Shown here piece after piece: positions 41,004-50,053 of a stretch of 64,000 nucleotides of DNA. The stretch lies in the NCBI RefSeq assembly GCF_009176725.1, contig NZ_AP020337.1, forward strand, positions 5,320,001 through 5,384,000, written 5' to 3'. The position numbers and the translations under genes are program-made. The stretch comes from Pseudomonas sp. KUIN-1 (GTDB lineage Bacteria; Pseudomonadota; Gammaproteobacteria; Pseudomonadales; Pseudomonadaceae). Each line of letters begins with the position of its first letter. Within the stretch, counting starts at the first letter, position 1. The notes beneath the pieces are model-generated. The model was not told the origin of the DNA. It saw only the letters and a program-made list of their open reading frames with translations, and ran no database searches.

Positions 41004-42038
41004 TTACTTGGCAGCCCAGGCAGTGAAACGCTGCTCGAGGGATTCGCCGTTGTCGGTCCAGAACGCCACGTCCATCTGCACCTGATCCTTGATGTTCTCA
41101 GGCGTGGTCGGCATGTTCTGCAGGGTTTCCTTGTCCAGCAGCTTGACCGCCTGGGTGTTGGCCGGGCCGTAGGCGATGTTCTGCGAGTAGGTCTTCTGCT
41201 GCTCGGGGCTCAGCATGTAGGCGATGAACTTCTTCGCGGCATCGGCGTTTTTCGAACCCTTCGGGATGGCCCAGGCGTCGAAGTCATACACGCCACCGGT
41301 CCACACGACTTTGAGGTTGCTTTCCTTCTGCACGGCGGCGATCCGGCCGTTGTAGGCCGAGCTCATCACCACGTCACCGGAAGCGAGGTACTGCGGCGGC
41401 TGTGCGCCAGCTTCCCACCACTGAATGTTTGGCTTGAGCTCATCCAGCTTTTTGAACGCGCGGTCCTGGCCGTCTTTGCTGGCCAATACCTTGTAGACGT
41501 CTTTCGGCGCAACGCCGTCGGCCATCAGAGCGAATTCCAGGGTGTACTTGGCGCCTTTGCGCAGGCCGCGCTTGCCCGGGAATTTCTTGGTGTCCCAGAA
41601 ATCGGCCCAGCCACTGGGTGCAGTGCTGACCTTGTCAGCGTTGTACGCCAGCACGGTGGACCAGACGAAGAAGCCCGCACCGCAGGTGGTGATGGCGCCA
41701 GGCACGAAGTCAGCAGCATTGCCCAGCTGTTTCGGGTCCAGCTCTTCGAACATGTCTTCGTCGCAACCACGCGCCAGTTCCGGCGATTCGACTTCTACCA
41801 GGTCCCAGGAAACGCTTTTGGTGTCGACCATGGTTTTGACCTTGGCCATCTCCCCGTTGTACTCACCGGCGATGATCTTGCCGTTGCCAGCCTTTTCCCA
41901 AGGCGCGTAAAAGGCTTTTTCCTGAGCGGCCTTGTTGGCACCGCCAAAGGAGATGACGGTAAGATCGGTGGCAGCCATGGCCTGCGCCGCGCACATCATG
42001 CCCAACGTGATGGCGGTGAACTTCAAAGACTTCAACAT
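41004..42038 (-). CDS. agtB: ABC transporter periplasmic substrate-binding protein
   Basis: A 344-residue binding protein of the PotD/PotF-like family. The signal peptide ends in AQAMA-ATDLTV; the mature part has SFGGANKAAQEKAFYAPWEK, VESPELARGCDEDMFEELD and TPENIKDQVQMDVAFWTDNGESLEQRFTAW at the C-terminus. Probably binds a short amine or amino acid (GABA or 5-aminovalerate by synteny). Confidence 0.83.
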   Translation of the reverse strand: MLKSLKFTAITLGMMCAAQAMAATDLTVISFGGANKAAQEKAFYAPWEKAGNGKIIAGEYNGEMAKVKTMVDTKSVSWDLVEVESPELARGCDEDMFEELDPKQLGNAADFVPGAITTCGAGFFVWSTVLAYNADKVSTAPSGWADFWDTKKFPGKRGLRKGAKYTLEFALMADGVAPKDVYKVLASKDGQDRAFKKLDELKPNIQWWEAGAQPPQYLASGDVVMSSAYNGRIAAVQKESNLKVVWTGGVYDFDAWAIPKGSKNADAAKKFIAYMLSPEQQKTYSQNIAYGPANTQAVKLLDKETLQNMPTTPENIKDQVQMDVAFWTDNGESLEQRFTAWAAK

Positions 42039-42120
42039 AGGTTCTTTTCTCCACGAGCAGTGTTGGTAAGCGATTGGGATGGGCGATCAGGTCGCCTCTG
42101 TTATTGCTTTTGTAGGTAGA

Positions 42121-43245
42121 TCAATGCACTTGCTGCAAGGGGTCGAGCGCACGGACGTGCTCGACTTGCCAGCCGATGGGCACCACGTCGCCCACGCTCA
42201 GGCCGGGGTCCAGTTCGGCAATCGGCTGTTTGACGAAGAAGTCGTTCTTGCCGGCCACTTCCAGACGCACACGAACGTGGTCGCCCAGATAGATGAACTC
42301 GGCCACACGACCGGAAAAACGGTTGGCGCAGCTCTCGCTGCGGCCATTGAGGTTGATGCGCTCGGGACGGATCGACAGGGTGACCGGGCCACCTGGCTGA
42401 CCGACATTGATTGCCAGCGCGTGGACTTTTTCGCCACGCTCCAGCTCGACCACACAGCGGTCGCCGTCCTGACTGACCAGACGTCCGTTGAGGCGGTTGT
42501 TCTCGCCGATGAAGTTGGCGACGAAGGTGTTCTTCGGTTCTTCGTATAAGCTGCGGGGCGGCGCGATCTGCTGGATCTCGCCCTGATGGAAGACCGCGAC
42601 CCGGTCCGACATGGTCAGCGCTTCGCCCTGGTCGTGGGTCACATAGACCACGGTTACGCCCAGGCGCTGGTGCAGGTGCTTGATCTCCATCTGCATGTGT
42701 TCGCGCAGCTGCTTGTCGAGGGCGCCGAGCGGCTCATCCATCAGCACCAGTTGCGGTTCGAAGACCAGCGCACGCGCCAGTGCAACGCGCTGCTGCTGGC
42801 CACCGGACAGCTGCGCAGGGTAGCGATGCGCAAAGGTGTCGAGCTGGACCATGCCCAGTGCCTTTTTGACCTTCTCGCCGACGTCGGTCTTGCTCATGCC
42901 ACGCACCGATAACGGGAACGCCAGGTTCTCGGCCACGGTCATGTGCGGAAACAAGGCGTAGTTCTGGAACACCATGCCGATGTCGCGTTTATGCGGTGGC
43001 ACGTTGTTGATGGCGCGGCCACCGAGGAGGATTTCACCGGCCGTCGGGGTCTCGAAACCGGCCAGCATCATCAGGCTGGTGGTCTTGCCGGAGCCGGAAG
43101 GACCGAGCAGGGTCAGGAACTCGCCCTTGCGAATGTCCAGGTTGAGGTCTTTGACGATCAGTGCTTCGCCGTCGTAGCTCTTCTGCACACCACGAAAGCT
43201 GACCAGAACATCATTTGCTCCAGCGCTTGTATCGACGTCGCTCAT
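42121..43245 (-). CDS. agtA: ABC transporter ATP-binding protein (PotA type)
   Basis: A 374-residue ATPase: Walker A GPSGSGKTT, signature LSGGQQQRVALARAL, Walker B LVLMDEPLGALD, H-loop VTHDQ, and a C-terminal TOBE domain (about 285-370). ATG 43245 (MSDVDTS) is preferred to a GTG three codons upstream. First gene of the four-gene transport operon on the minus strand. Confidence 0.87.
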   Translation of the reverse strand: MSDVDTSAGANDVLVSFRGVQKSYDGEALIVKDLNLDIRKGEFLTLLGPSGSGKTTSLMMLAGFETPTAGEILLGGRAINNVPPHKRDIGMVFQNYALFPHMTVAENLAFPLSVRGMSKTDVGEKVKKALGMVQLDTFAHRYPAQLSGGQQQRVALARALVFEPQLVLMDEPLGALDKQLREHMQMEIKHLHQRLGVTVVYVTHDQGEALTMSDRVAVFHQGEIQQIAPPRSLYEEPKNTFVANFIGENNRLNGRLVSQDGDRCVVELERGEKVHALAINVGQPGGPVTLSIRPERINLNGRSESCANRFSGRVAEFIYLGDHVRVRLEVAGKNDFFVKQPIAELDPGLSVGDVVPIGWQVEHVRALDPLQQVH

Positions 43246-43394
43246 TACCCACACCCTTGTTTTGTCTGCGTGGGCTCCAGCCTAGAGCAGCCCGAAGCCC
43301 CCGCAAATCGGTGGCCGGGAGAGAATCGCCTAGGCCGGCTGGAAGGCCAGGGGTAGGGATTGCCCTACAGAGATGGCGCGATTGGATAAGTCGG

Positions 43395-43583
43395 CTCAGG
43401 CATCCTTCTCGACGCACTGCGTTGCAAGAGGACGCAGAGCGTCCCGAACGGCATGCCCACGCGGAGCATGGGCACAATAGTGTTCTCAAGGACGCTTATC
43501 GTTCCTCACGCTCCGCGTGGGAATGCAGGTCTCGACGCACTGCGTCGCAAAGGGGCGCGGGGTGTCGGGTGTCGCTTTCAGAC
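43395..43583. repeat. REP-like palindromic repeat block
   Basis: The 338-base gap between agtA and the response regulator gene holds no gene. From about 43400 it carries units like those at 35.2-35.5 kb: GACGCACTGCGTYGCAA twice, GGACGCAGAGCGTCC, GCATGCCCACGCGGAGCATG and CGTTCCTCACGCTCCGCGTG-type palindromes. Confidence 0.8.
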
Positions 43584-44213
43584 TCAGAGCAGCTTGTGCT
43601 CCATCGCGTACTTGACCAGATCGGCCAGCGAGTTGAGTTTCATTTTTTGCATCAGCCGGGCCTTGTGGGTGCTGATGGTCTTGCTGCTCAAGGCCAGTTG
43701 CTGAGCGATGTCGTTGACGTTGGCGCCCTGGGCAAGGCGCTCGAATACCGAAAACTCGCGCTCCGACAGCAGCGAGTGCAGAGGCCGGCTGTCGGTGAGG
43801 CCCACTTCAAAGACCATGCGGTCAGCCAGGTCCGGGTCGATATAACGCCCACCTGCCGCCACCCGGCGAATGGCCGTCAGCAGCAGCGCCGGGGCGCTGT
43901 CCTTGGTAGCATAACCCGCCGCGCCGACCTTCAATGCACGCGCGGCCATCTGCGCCTCATTGTGCATCGACAGCACCAGAATGGCCGGCGGGTTGGTCAG
44001 TGCGAGAATCCTCGGTATCGCCTCGAGGCCATTGACGCCGGGCATGGAGATATCCAGCAGCACCACTTCGCAGGCCACATGACGCAAGGTTTCGAGCAAC
44101 TGTTCGCCGTTGCTGGCCTCGCCCACCACCTGCAGATCCCTGGCCAGACCAATCAATTGCTTGATCCCTTCACGCACGATGGTGTGGTCTTCGGCTACCA
44201 AAACACGAATCAC
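43584..44213 (-). CDS. agtR: NarL/LuxR-family response regulator
   Basis: A 209-residue regulator: receiver domain with acidic pocket AEDH, phospho-acceptor D54 in LLDISMPG and the K of KVGAAGYATKD; C-terminal LuxR helix-turn-helix LSEREFSVFERLAQGANVNDIAQQLALSSKTISTHK (about residues 143-200). It overlaps the kinase gene by 4 bases. By synteny it is AgtR, which controls the transport operon. Confidence 0.87.
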   Translation of the reverse strand: MIRVLVAEDHTIVREGIKQLIGLARDLQVVGEASNGEQLLETLRHVACEVVLLDISMPGVNGLEAIPRILALTNPPAILVLSMHNEAQMAARALKVGAAGYATKDSAPALLLTAIRRVAAGGRYIDPDLADRMVFEVGLTDSRPLHSLLSEREFSVFERLAQGANVNDIAQQLALSSKTISTHKARLMQKMKLNSLADLVKYAMEHKLL

Positions 44214-46222
44214 TGTCTTCGCTCCTGTGCGAGGGTGTCCAGCGGGATATAGGCGCGCAAGGTTGTGCCCGCACCCACCTCGCTGTCCAGCTCCAGTCTG
44301 CCGCCGAGCATCAGCACCCGCTCGCGCATCCCGACCAGACCGAACGAAACCGCCCTGCCCGACTCGATGACAAAGCCCTGCCCGTCATCAGCGATGCTCA
44401 TGCACATCATGCCGTCCTGCAGCGTCAGGCTGATCTCTACCGTGTGTGCGCGGGCATGGCGCATCACGTTGGTCAGCGCCTCCTGAAGGATGCGGAACAT
44501 GCCCGTAGCCCTGGCATCGCTGAGCGCCGGGAGATTGTCCGGCACCTGCACCAGGCACGGAATCTGCGTACGCGCCTCGAAACGGCGTGCCTGCCATTCG
44601 ATGGCCGAAGCGATACCGGCGTCGAGAATCGGTGGGCGCAAGGCCGTGGCAACATCGCGCACCAGTTGAAACAACTGAGCGATCAGGCGCTTCATGCTGT
44701 CCAGCCGCTCGCTCAGGCCAGGGTCGAGGTCGGCATAGGCCAGCTCGCACATCGACGTCTCGAGCTTCAATACCGTCAGCATCTGACCCAGCTCGTCGTG
44801 AACCTCGCGGGCAATATGCGCCTTCTCTTCTTCACGCACGCTTTCCAGATGCGCTGACAACTCACGTAACAGATCATGCGCGCGGCGCCGCTCGCTGACG
44901 TCAGTGAGAAACACCACCAAGTATTCAGCGTCACGAAAGCGCAGGAAGCTCAACGAGACATCGACAGGCAGCAGGCTGCCATCGGCGCGCAGGCAATGGG
45001 TCTCGAACACTTGCGGGCTGTCTTCGCTGGAGCGTGCGTTCTTCCACAGGTTGAGCCAGCGATCCATGTGCAGACCGGGCTCGAAATCGATCAGCGGGCG
45101 CTCGACCACCTGCCCCGGCGCATAGCCCAGCATGGATTCCGCCGCCCGGTTGGCGTAACGCACGCGGCTGTCCCAGTTGACCCAGAGGATGCCGACGGTG
45201 CTTTGATCAATGGAAAACTGCGCCAGGCGCAGCGCCGCCTCCTCTTCGACACGGCGGGCGAGTTCTTCACGCGCAGCCAGCAGCTCCTGCTCAAGCGCCT
45301 GCTGCTGGCGACGCTGCCAGATCACGATGGCGAAACACGCCAGCAACATCACCAGCAGCAGAATGCACAGGTTCTTCCAGAGTTTGGTCGACTCGATGAA
45401 ATGGGATGGGGTCAGCGGCATCCAGCGCGCGTGCAACTGCTCCAGCTCCTTGGCAGGGATCGCTCGCAACGCTTCGCTGACGATGGCGGCCAGCTCCGGC
45501 ATGTCGCGTCGTGAAGCCACACGCAACAATTGCGGCAGCCCGATATCCCCCACCACCGCCAACCCGGCGAACTCCGGCTCGCGCAGCAGACGACTGAGTT
45601 GCGCTTCGTCCACCACGGCATAACGAGCTTGCTGGCTGAGCAACAGCTGCAAGGCCTGGCGCTCCAGCGGCACGCCTTGCAGGTTGAGGTGCGCAAAGTT
45701 GCTGCGCAGGTAGTCGGCCGTGGTACTGGGCATGCGTACCGCGACGCGCGAAAGGCTGTCGAGTTTCTCCAAGTCCACGGCAGTGCTGCCATCACGTTCG
45801 CCGATCAACAGCTGCGAAACACGCAGATACGGGTCGGAAAACAACCACAGACGCAGGCCTGCGGGGGTTTGCATCAAGCCGGGCGCAACGTCGATTTCCC
45901 CCTTGGCCAGCGCGTTCTCCAACGCGCTCTGGTCAGGAAAATTCCGCCACAGCAAGTCGACCGGCAGCGTCGCCGCCAGCGCATTCATCAGGTCGACGTT
46001 GGCACCGGACAACTGCTGCAAGCGTTGATCGAACTGCGCGTAAGGCGCGCGCAGTACCAGCCCTACGCGCAAGGGTCCGTGCTGGTCGAGCCAGTTGCGT
46101 TGCGCTGCGCTCAACTGCGCAACGGCAGGTGTTTGAGGTTCGTCAGCCTGCGTATTCGCCATCTGAGCCATCAAGAGCAAGGCCAGGCAGCCGATAAAAC
46201 CGGTGCGCAGAAGACGAATCAT
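44210..46222 (-). CDS. agtS: Hybrid-sensing histidine kinase with periplasmic binding-protein domain
   Basis: A 670-residue membrane kinase. A signal/anchor is followed by an SBP_bac_3-type sensor (about residues 35-270: GPLRVGLVLRAPYAQFD, FPDQSALENALAKGEIDVAPG), a membrane span (about 285-305, LCILLLVMLLACFAIVIW), a PAS domain (about 340-455), and a HisKA_3/HATPase core with HIAREVHDELGQ (phospho-His) and the G-box DDGQG. The binding-protein sensor suggests it detects the same solute that the adjacent transporter imports. The start at 46222 (MIRLLRTGFIG) is chosen over 46252. Confidence 0.85.
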   Translation of the reverse strand: MIRLLRTGFIGCLALLLMAQMANTQADEPQTPAVAQLSAAQRNWLDQHGPLRVGLVLRAPYAQFDQRLQQLSGANVDLMNALAATLPVDLLWRNFPDQSALENALAKGEIDVAPGLMQTPAGLRLWLFSDPYLRVSQLLIGERDGSTAVDLEKLDSLSRVAVRMPSTTADYLRSNFAHLNLQGVPLERQALQLLLSQQARYAVVDEAQLSRLLREPEFAGLAVVGDIGLPQLLRVASRRDMPELAAIVSEALRAIPAKELEQLHARWMPLTPSHFIESTKLWKNLCILLLVMLLACFAIVIWQRRQQQALEQELLAAREELARRVEEEAALRLAQFSIDQSTVGILWVNWDSRVRYANRAAESMLGYAPGQVVERPLIDFEPGLHMDRWLNLWKNARSSEDSPQVFETHCLRADGSLLPVDVSLSFLRFRDAEYLVVFLTDVSERRRAHDLLRELSAHLESVREEEKAHIAREVHDELGQMLTVLKLETSMCELAYADLDPGLSERLDSMKRLIAQLFQLVRDVATALRPPILDAGIASAIEWQARRFEARTQIPCLVQVPDNLPALSDARATGMFRILQEALTNVMRHARAHTVEISLTLQDGMMCMSIADDGQGFVIESGRAVSFGLVGMRERVLMLGGRLELDSEVGAGTTLRAYIPLDTLAQERRQ

Positions 46223-46336
46223 CAGTATGTCGCTCTCGTGTGTGCGTATCACGGCCGTGTGCCGCGCAGGCTCAGGCCTGACAAAAGCCGATCAACCCAT
46301 TAGGCTGCCGGGATAGTTTCTGGCTTGGAATATCCG

Positions 46337-47341
46337 ATGTCCTACACCTTTCGCGCAACGTTTCCTGCATTGTTTCTGTCATTGATACTGCCTTGCGCCT
46401 TGCCTGCCCTCGCAGCCGACCCGGCGCCTGACCCGGCCAAGGACGCGGCTGCAGAAGCGCCCGTCGAAAGAGCCCCGCTGCTCAGCCGCTCGCAGGAAGA
46501 CGCAATAGCGCTGGAACGTCAATTGCCGCGCGAAGATCAGCAACAACTTCAGGCTGGAGACGACAGCTTTCTCGCGCTCTGGAAACCCGCCAACACTGAG
46601 GCCCCTGAAGGCGCGGTCATCATTGTGCCTGGCGACGCCGAGTCACCGGACTGGCCCGACGCTGTCGGCCCGCTGCGACGCAAGTTTCCGGATGTCGGCT
46701 GGTCGAGCCTGAGCATCACCCTGCCGGACCCGCTCGACAACACGCCAGGAGCACGCGAGCCCGATGCTGCTCCAGCAGATGCAAACACCGCCAAAGCCAC
46801 TGACGCACCGAAGGAAACCCCCAAGGACGCCACCGCGACGGCAAAAGACCCGGCCGCAGAAGCCGAGGCCCTGGCTGCGGCTGAAACGGCCAAGGCTGCT
46901 GCCGACGAAGAACTCGACAAGGCTCAGGCCGAGCGCATCTTCGCGCGGATCGAAAGTGCGATCAGCTTTGCGCAGCAGAACAAGGCACGCAGTATCGTGC
47001 TGATCGGCCACAGCAGCGGCGCGTACTGGGCGGCCAGGTTCCTCAATGAGCGGACATCGCCTGTGGTGCAGAAACTGGTGATGCTGGCGGCGCGTGAGCC
47101 TATGAATGCCAAGCCTTCGCTGCTGGACATGGTGCCTCAGCTGAAAGTAAAAGCCGTCGACTTCATCTACAAAAACTCACCTGACGAGGCCGCAAAGGCC
47201 CGCCTGCAGGCCAGTAAACGCACCAAGGGGCCAGGCTTTACCCAGATCGGCCTGATCAACATCGCCGGCAGCGGAGATACCGAACAAGAGCAGCTATTCC
47301 GCCGTGTTCGTGGCTGGATAGACGCCAAAGAGGAAAAATAA
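46337..47341 (+). CDS. DUF3530 family periplasmic protein (alpha/beta-hydrolase-like)
   Basis: A 334-residue protein. A signal peptide (FPALFLSLILPCALPALA-AD) precedes a region with SRSQEDAIALERQLPREDQQQLQAG and FLALWKPANTEAPEGAVIIVPG. A long Ala/Lys/Asp/Thr-rich insert (about 135-190) splits the fold. The LIGHSSGAYWAARFL element (GxSxG) looks like a hydrolase nucleophile elbow. DUF3530 has no known function. ATG 46337 is used rather than TTG at 46325. Confidence 0.8.
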   Translation: MSYTFRATFPALFLSLILPCALPALAADPAPDPAKDAAAEAPVERAPLLSRSQEDAIALERQLPREDQQQLQAGDDSFLALWKPANTEAPEGAVIIVPGDAESPDWPDAVGPLRRKFPDVGWSSLSITLPDPLDNTPGAREPDAAPADANTAKATDAPKETPKDATATAKDPAAEAEALAAAETAKAAADEELDKAQAERIFARIESAISFAQQNKARSIVLIGHSSGAYWAARFLNERTSPVVQKLVMLAAREPMNAKPSLLDMVPQLKVKAVDFIYKNSPDEAAKARLQASKRTKGPGFTQIGLINIAGSGDTEQEQLFRRVRGWIDAKEEK

Positions 47342-47362
47342 GCGCCACACGCACCAGCAGGT

Positions 47363-48130
47363 TCAGTTGAACCCGCGTCGGGCTTTGACCACCCGATAGG
47401 CATTGTGCAACTCGCTGGTCTTCTCGGTCGCCACCCGCACTTGCTGAGGATTGGCGCCCGAACCGGCAATCTTGTCAGGATGATGGCGGCTGAGCAGACG
47501 CCGATAGGCGCGCTTGATGCTCAAAGGATCGGTGTCCGACCTTACCCCCAGCAGCGTCATCGCACTTTTGTAGTCGTCGCCGCTGCTGATCGGCGAGCGC
47601 TTCATGGGGTCGTGGTCAGCAGCCAGCGCCTCGACTTGCGGCCCTGTCCAGCCAAGCCACATCCCCCATACCCCGATCAGCTCGCGCTCGACCCGAGAAG
47701 CCTTGCCGTCCGCCCAGGCCATCCGCCAGCAGGCACGCAACATATCTTCGGCAATGTCCGGCTGCCCTTGCAGACCATGCAGATAACTGCGCAGGCCATC
47801 GCTGCCATCGCGGCCGCGCTTGAAGGCGTTGATGGCGCGCAACTGATCCGTCTCGTTCAGATTCAAACGGCGCATCTCGATACGTGCCTGGTGGATATGA
47901 CTGGCCAGAACCCGTCCGCCACTTTTGGCCAGACGGCCCAGCAACACAAACAGCAGGTCATTCTGGGGGATCGTTGCACGTCCACCCAGGCGCTCACGCA
48001 GATGCGCCCAACTCTGCAGTTTCAGGCGCCGATCCAGCGCCTGACCCAATAGAGCGCCGAGCATCGCGCCTGGAATGCTGGCAATTGCATAACCGACTCC
48101 AGCGCCGATCAATGTGCCGGGCCAGAGCAT
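47363..48130 (-). CDS. djlA: DjlA-like membrane co-chaperone with J domain
   Basis: A 255-residue protein. The N-terminus MLWPGTLIGAGVGYAIASIPGAMLGALLGQALD is a glycine-zipper membrane anchor, followed by a TerB-like domain (about 50-165) and a C-terminal J domain with the HPD motif (RLLSRHHPDKIAG) ending at the C-terminus. It would stimulate DnaK at the membrane. Last gene of amgK-murU-djlA. Confidence 0.87.
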   Translation of the reverse strand: MLWPGTLIGAGVGYAIASIPGAMLGALLGQALDRRLKLQSWAHLRERLGGRATIPQNDLLFVLLGRLAKSGGRVLASHIHQARIEMRRLNLNETDQLRAINAFKRGRDGSDGLRSYLHGLQGQPDIAEDMLRACWRMAWADGKASRVERELIGVWGMWLGWTGPQVEALAADHDPMKRSPISSGDDYKSAMTLLGVRSDTDPLSIKRAYRRLLSRHHPDKIAGSGANPQQVRVATEKTSELHNAYRVVKARRGFN

Positions 48131-48802
48131 TCAGCGAGTCTCCGCAAGCATCTGCTCGACTTCAGCCAGACGCTCGTGGGTGCCGACATCGACCCAGCGC
48201 CCTCTGTAGTACTCACCCGTGACCAGCCCCTTATGCATCGCCTCGCGCAACAGCGGCGCGAGCTTGAACGCGCCGGGCTCGCAGTTGGCAAACAGCTGTG
48301 GATGGAGGATGGCGATACCGCTGTAGGTCAGCCGCTGCCCCGCCGAATCGTCGTCGCGCACCTGACCATCGACCAGCGAGAAATCACCTGTCGGATGATG
48401 CGCGGGGTTATCGACCAGTACCAGGTGCGCAAGGCCTTCAAGCGGCACGCGCAATGCGCCGAAGTCGTAATCGGTCCAGATATCCCCGTTGATCACCACG
48501 AACGGCTCCAGGCCAAGCAATGGCAACGCCCGCTGTATGCCGCCTCCCGTTTCCAGCGGCATGCCTTCGGGGGAGTAACGGATGCTCAGGTCGAAACGCT
48601 GACCGTCGCCCAGGTAATCCTCGATCTGCTGGCCCAGCCACGCATGGTTGATGACCAACTGGTGAAACCCTGCATTGCGCAAGGCGTTCAGGTGGTATTC
48701 GATCAACGGTACATCCCCGACACGCACCAACGGTTTGGGCGTGTGCAGGGTCAACGGGCGCATTCGCTCGCCTTTACCGGCAGCGAGAATCATCGCTTTC
48801 AT
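48131..48802 (-). CDS. murU: N-acetylmuramate alpha-1-phosphate uridylyltransferase
   Basis: A 223-residue nucleotidyltransferase that makes UDP-MurNAc from MurNAc-1-phosphate, letting Pseudomonas bypass the fosfomycin-sensitive MurA step. MKAMILAAGKGERMRPLTLHTPKPLVRVG is the signature (shown only by key words LAAGKGERMRPLT and PKPLV). ATG 48802 follows GAGGACTGC. Located between amgK and djlA, as in P. putida. Confidence 0.93.
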   Translation of the reverse strand: MKAMILAAGKGERMRPLTLHTPKPLVRVGDVPLIEYHLNALRNAGFHQLVINHAWLGQQIEDYLGDGQRFDLSIRYSPEGMPLETGGGIQRALPLLGLEPFVVINGDIWTDYDFGALRVPLEGLAHLVLVDNPAHHPTGDFSLVDGQVRDDDSAGQRLTYSGIAILHPQLFANCEPGAFKLAPLLREAMHKGLVTGEYYRGRWVDVGTHERLAEVEQMLAETR

Positions 48803-48901
48803 GCAGTCCTCTTCGACACAATCAAGATCTTTTCCAAAATGGCCATCTTTCAAAGCGACCCTGTATAAACCGGCTCTCTCTCGTTGGCCGTCTCTGTCAT
48901 T

Positions 48902-49924
48902 TCAGACAGCGGCGTCTACCGGCTGCAGACTGGTAAGCAATTGCCCGAGCTGCGCCAGCTCTGGGCGACGTGACAGTACCGCCTCTATATAAGCGAAAAA
49001 GCGCGGAACGTCTTCCAGGTAGCGAGGCTTTCCATCGCGATGGCAAATGCGCGCAAAAATGCCGATCACCTTCAAATGTCGCTGTACGCCCATCAGATCA
49101 CTGGCGCGCTCGAAAGCGGCAAAGTCTTCCTGTACCGGAATACCGATGGCCCGCGCCTGATCCCAGTAGGTGCGCAGCCAGTCACTCACGCGCTCCTGTG
49201 GCCAGCTCAGGAATGCGTCCTTGAACAGGCATGTCACGTCATAGGTAACCGGGCCGTAGACCGCGTCCTGGAAATCCAGCACGCCCGGGTTGGGCTCGCT
49301 GATCATCAGGTTGCGCGGCATATAGTCACGATGCACCAGCACTTTGGGCTGTGCCAGGGCGCTGTTGATCAGCAGCTCGCTGACCTGCTGCCAGTCGCTC
49401 AGTTGCGCCTCGTCCATCTCGACACCCAGGTGCCGCTTTACGTACCACTCGGGAAACAGCTCCAGCTCACGGCGCAGCAACGCGACGTCATAGCTGGGCA
49501 ATGGCGCGTCCATAGGCAGTTGCTGGTAGGCCAGCAACGCCTGGATAGCATCAGCGAACAAGGCATCGGCATTGTCGGCGTCAATGACATCCAGATAAGT
49601 CTGACGGCCCAGATCGTTGAGCAGCAAAAAGCCTTGTGTCAGGTCTTCGGCATAAATTTTTGGAACATTAATGCCCGACTTTTCCAATAAATGAGCGATA
49701 TCCACGAACGGTTTGCAGTTTTCCTGCGGTGGGGGGGCGTCCATGACAATAAAAGTTCGGCCCGCACCCTCCCAGCGAAAATAACGGCGAAAACTTGCGT
49801 CACTACTGGCCGCAGTCAATGTAGCCGGGGGCACGGCGCCCCAACCGTGCGCCGAAAACAGCGCCGGCAACTGCTCATCGAGCCAAACTTTCAGGGATTG
49901 CAGGCGTATATCTTGATCTGACAT
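48902..49924 (-). CDS. amgK: N-acetylmuramate/N-acetylglucosamine 1-kinase
   Basis: A 340-residue kinase of the aminoglycoside phosphotransferase fold, making MurNAc-1-phosphate for MurU. SSDASFRRYFRW at the ATP loop, catalytic HRDYMPRNLMI and metal-binding LDFQDAVYGP are visible. It diverges from lptD; their shared upstream region is 129 bases. Confidence 0.93.
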   Translation of the reverse strand: MSDQDIRLQSLKVWLDEQLPALFSAHGWGAVPPATLTAASSDASFRRYFRWEGAGRTFIVMDAPPPQENCKPFVDIAHLLEKSGINVPKIYAEDLTQGFLLLNDLGRQTYLDVIDADNADALFADAIQALLAYQQLPMDAPLPSYDVALLRRELELFPEWYVKRHLGVEMDEAQLSDWQQVSELLINSALAQPKVLVHRDYMPRNLMISEPNPGVLDFQDAVYGPVTYDVTCLFKDAFLSWPQERVSDWLRTYWDQARAIGIPVQEDFAAFERASDLMGVQRHLKVIGIFARICHRDGKPRYLEDVPRFFAYIEAVLSRRPELAQLGQLLTSLQPVDAAV

Positions 49925-50053
49925 TACAAGGGTCTCCGACGGCGCTAGCCGTCAAGCGGGTCATGCTTTATTATCCGGAATCTTTTTCAGCCCATCGAGA
50001 GGCGTGCGGCCCCCCCGCGGGCAGATGGCGCGCAGGAAGCCCGGACTAATAAG

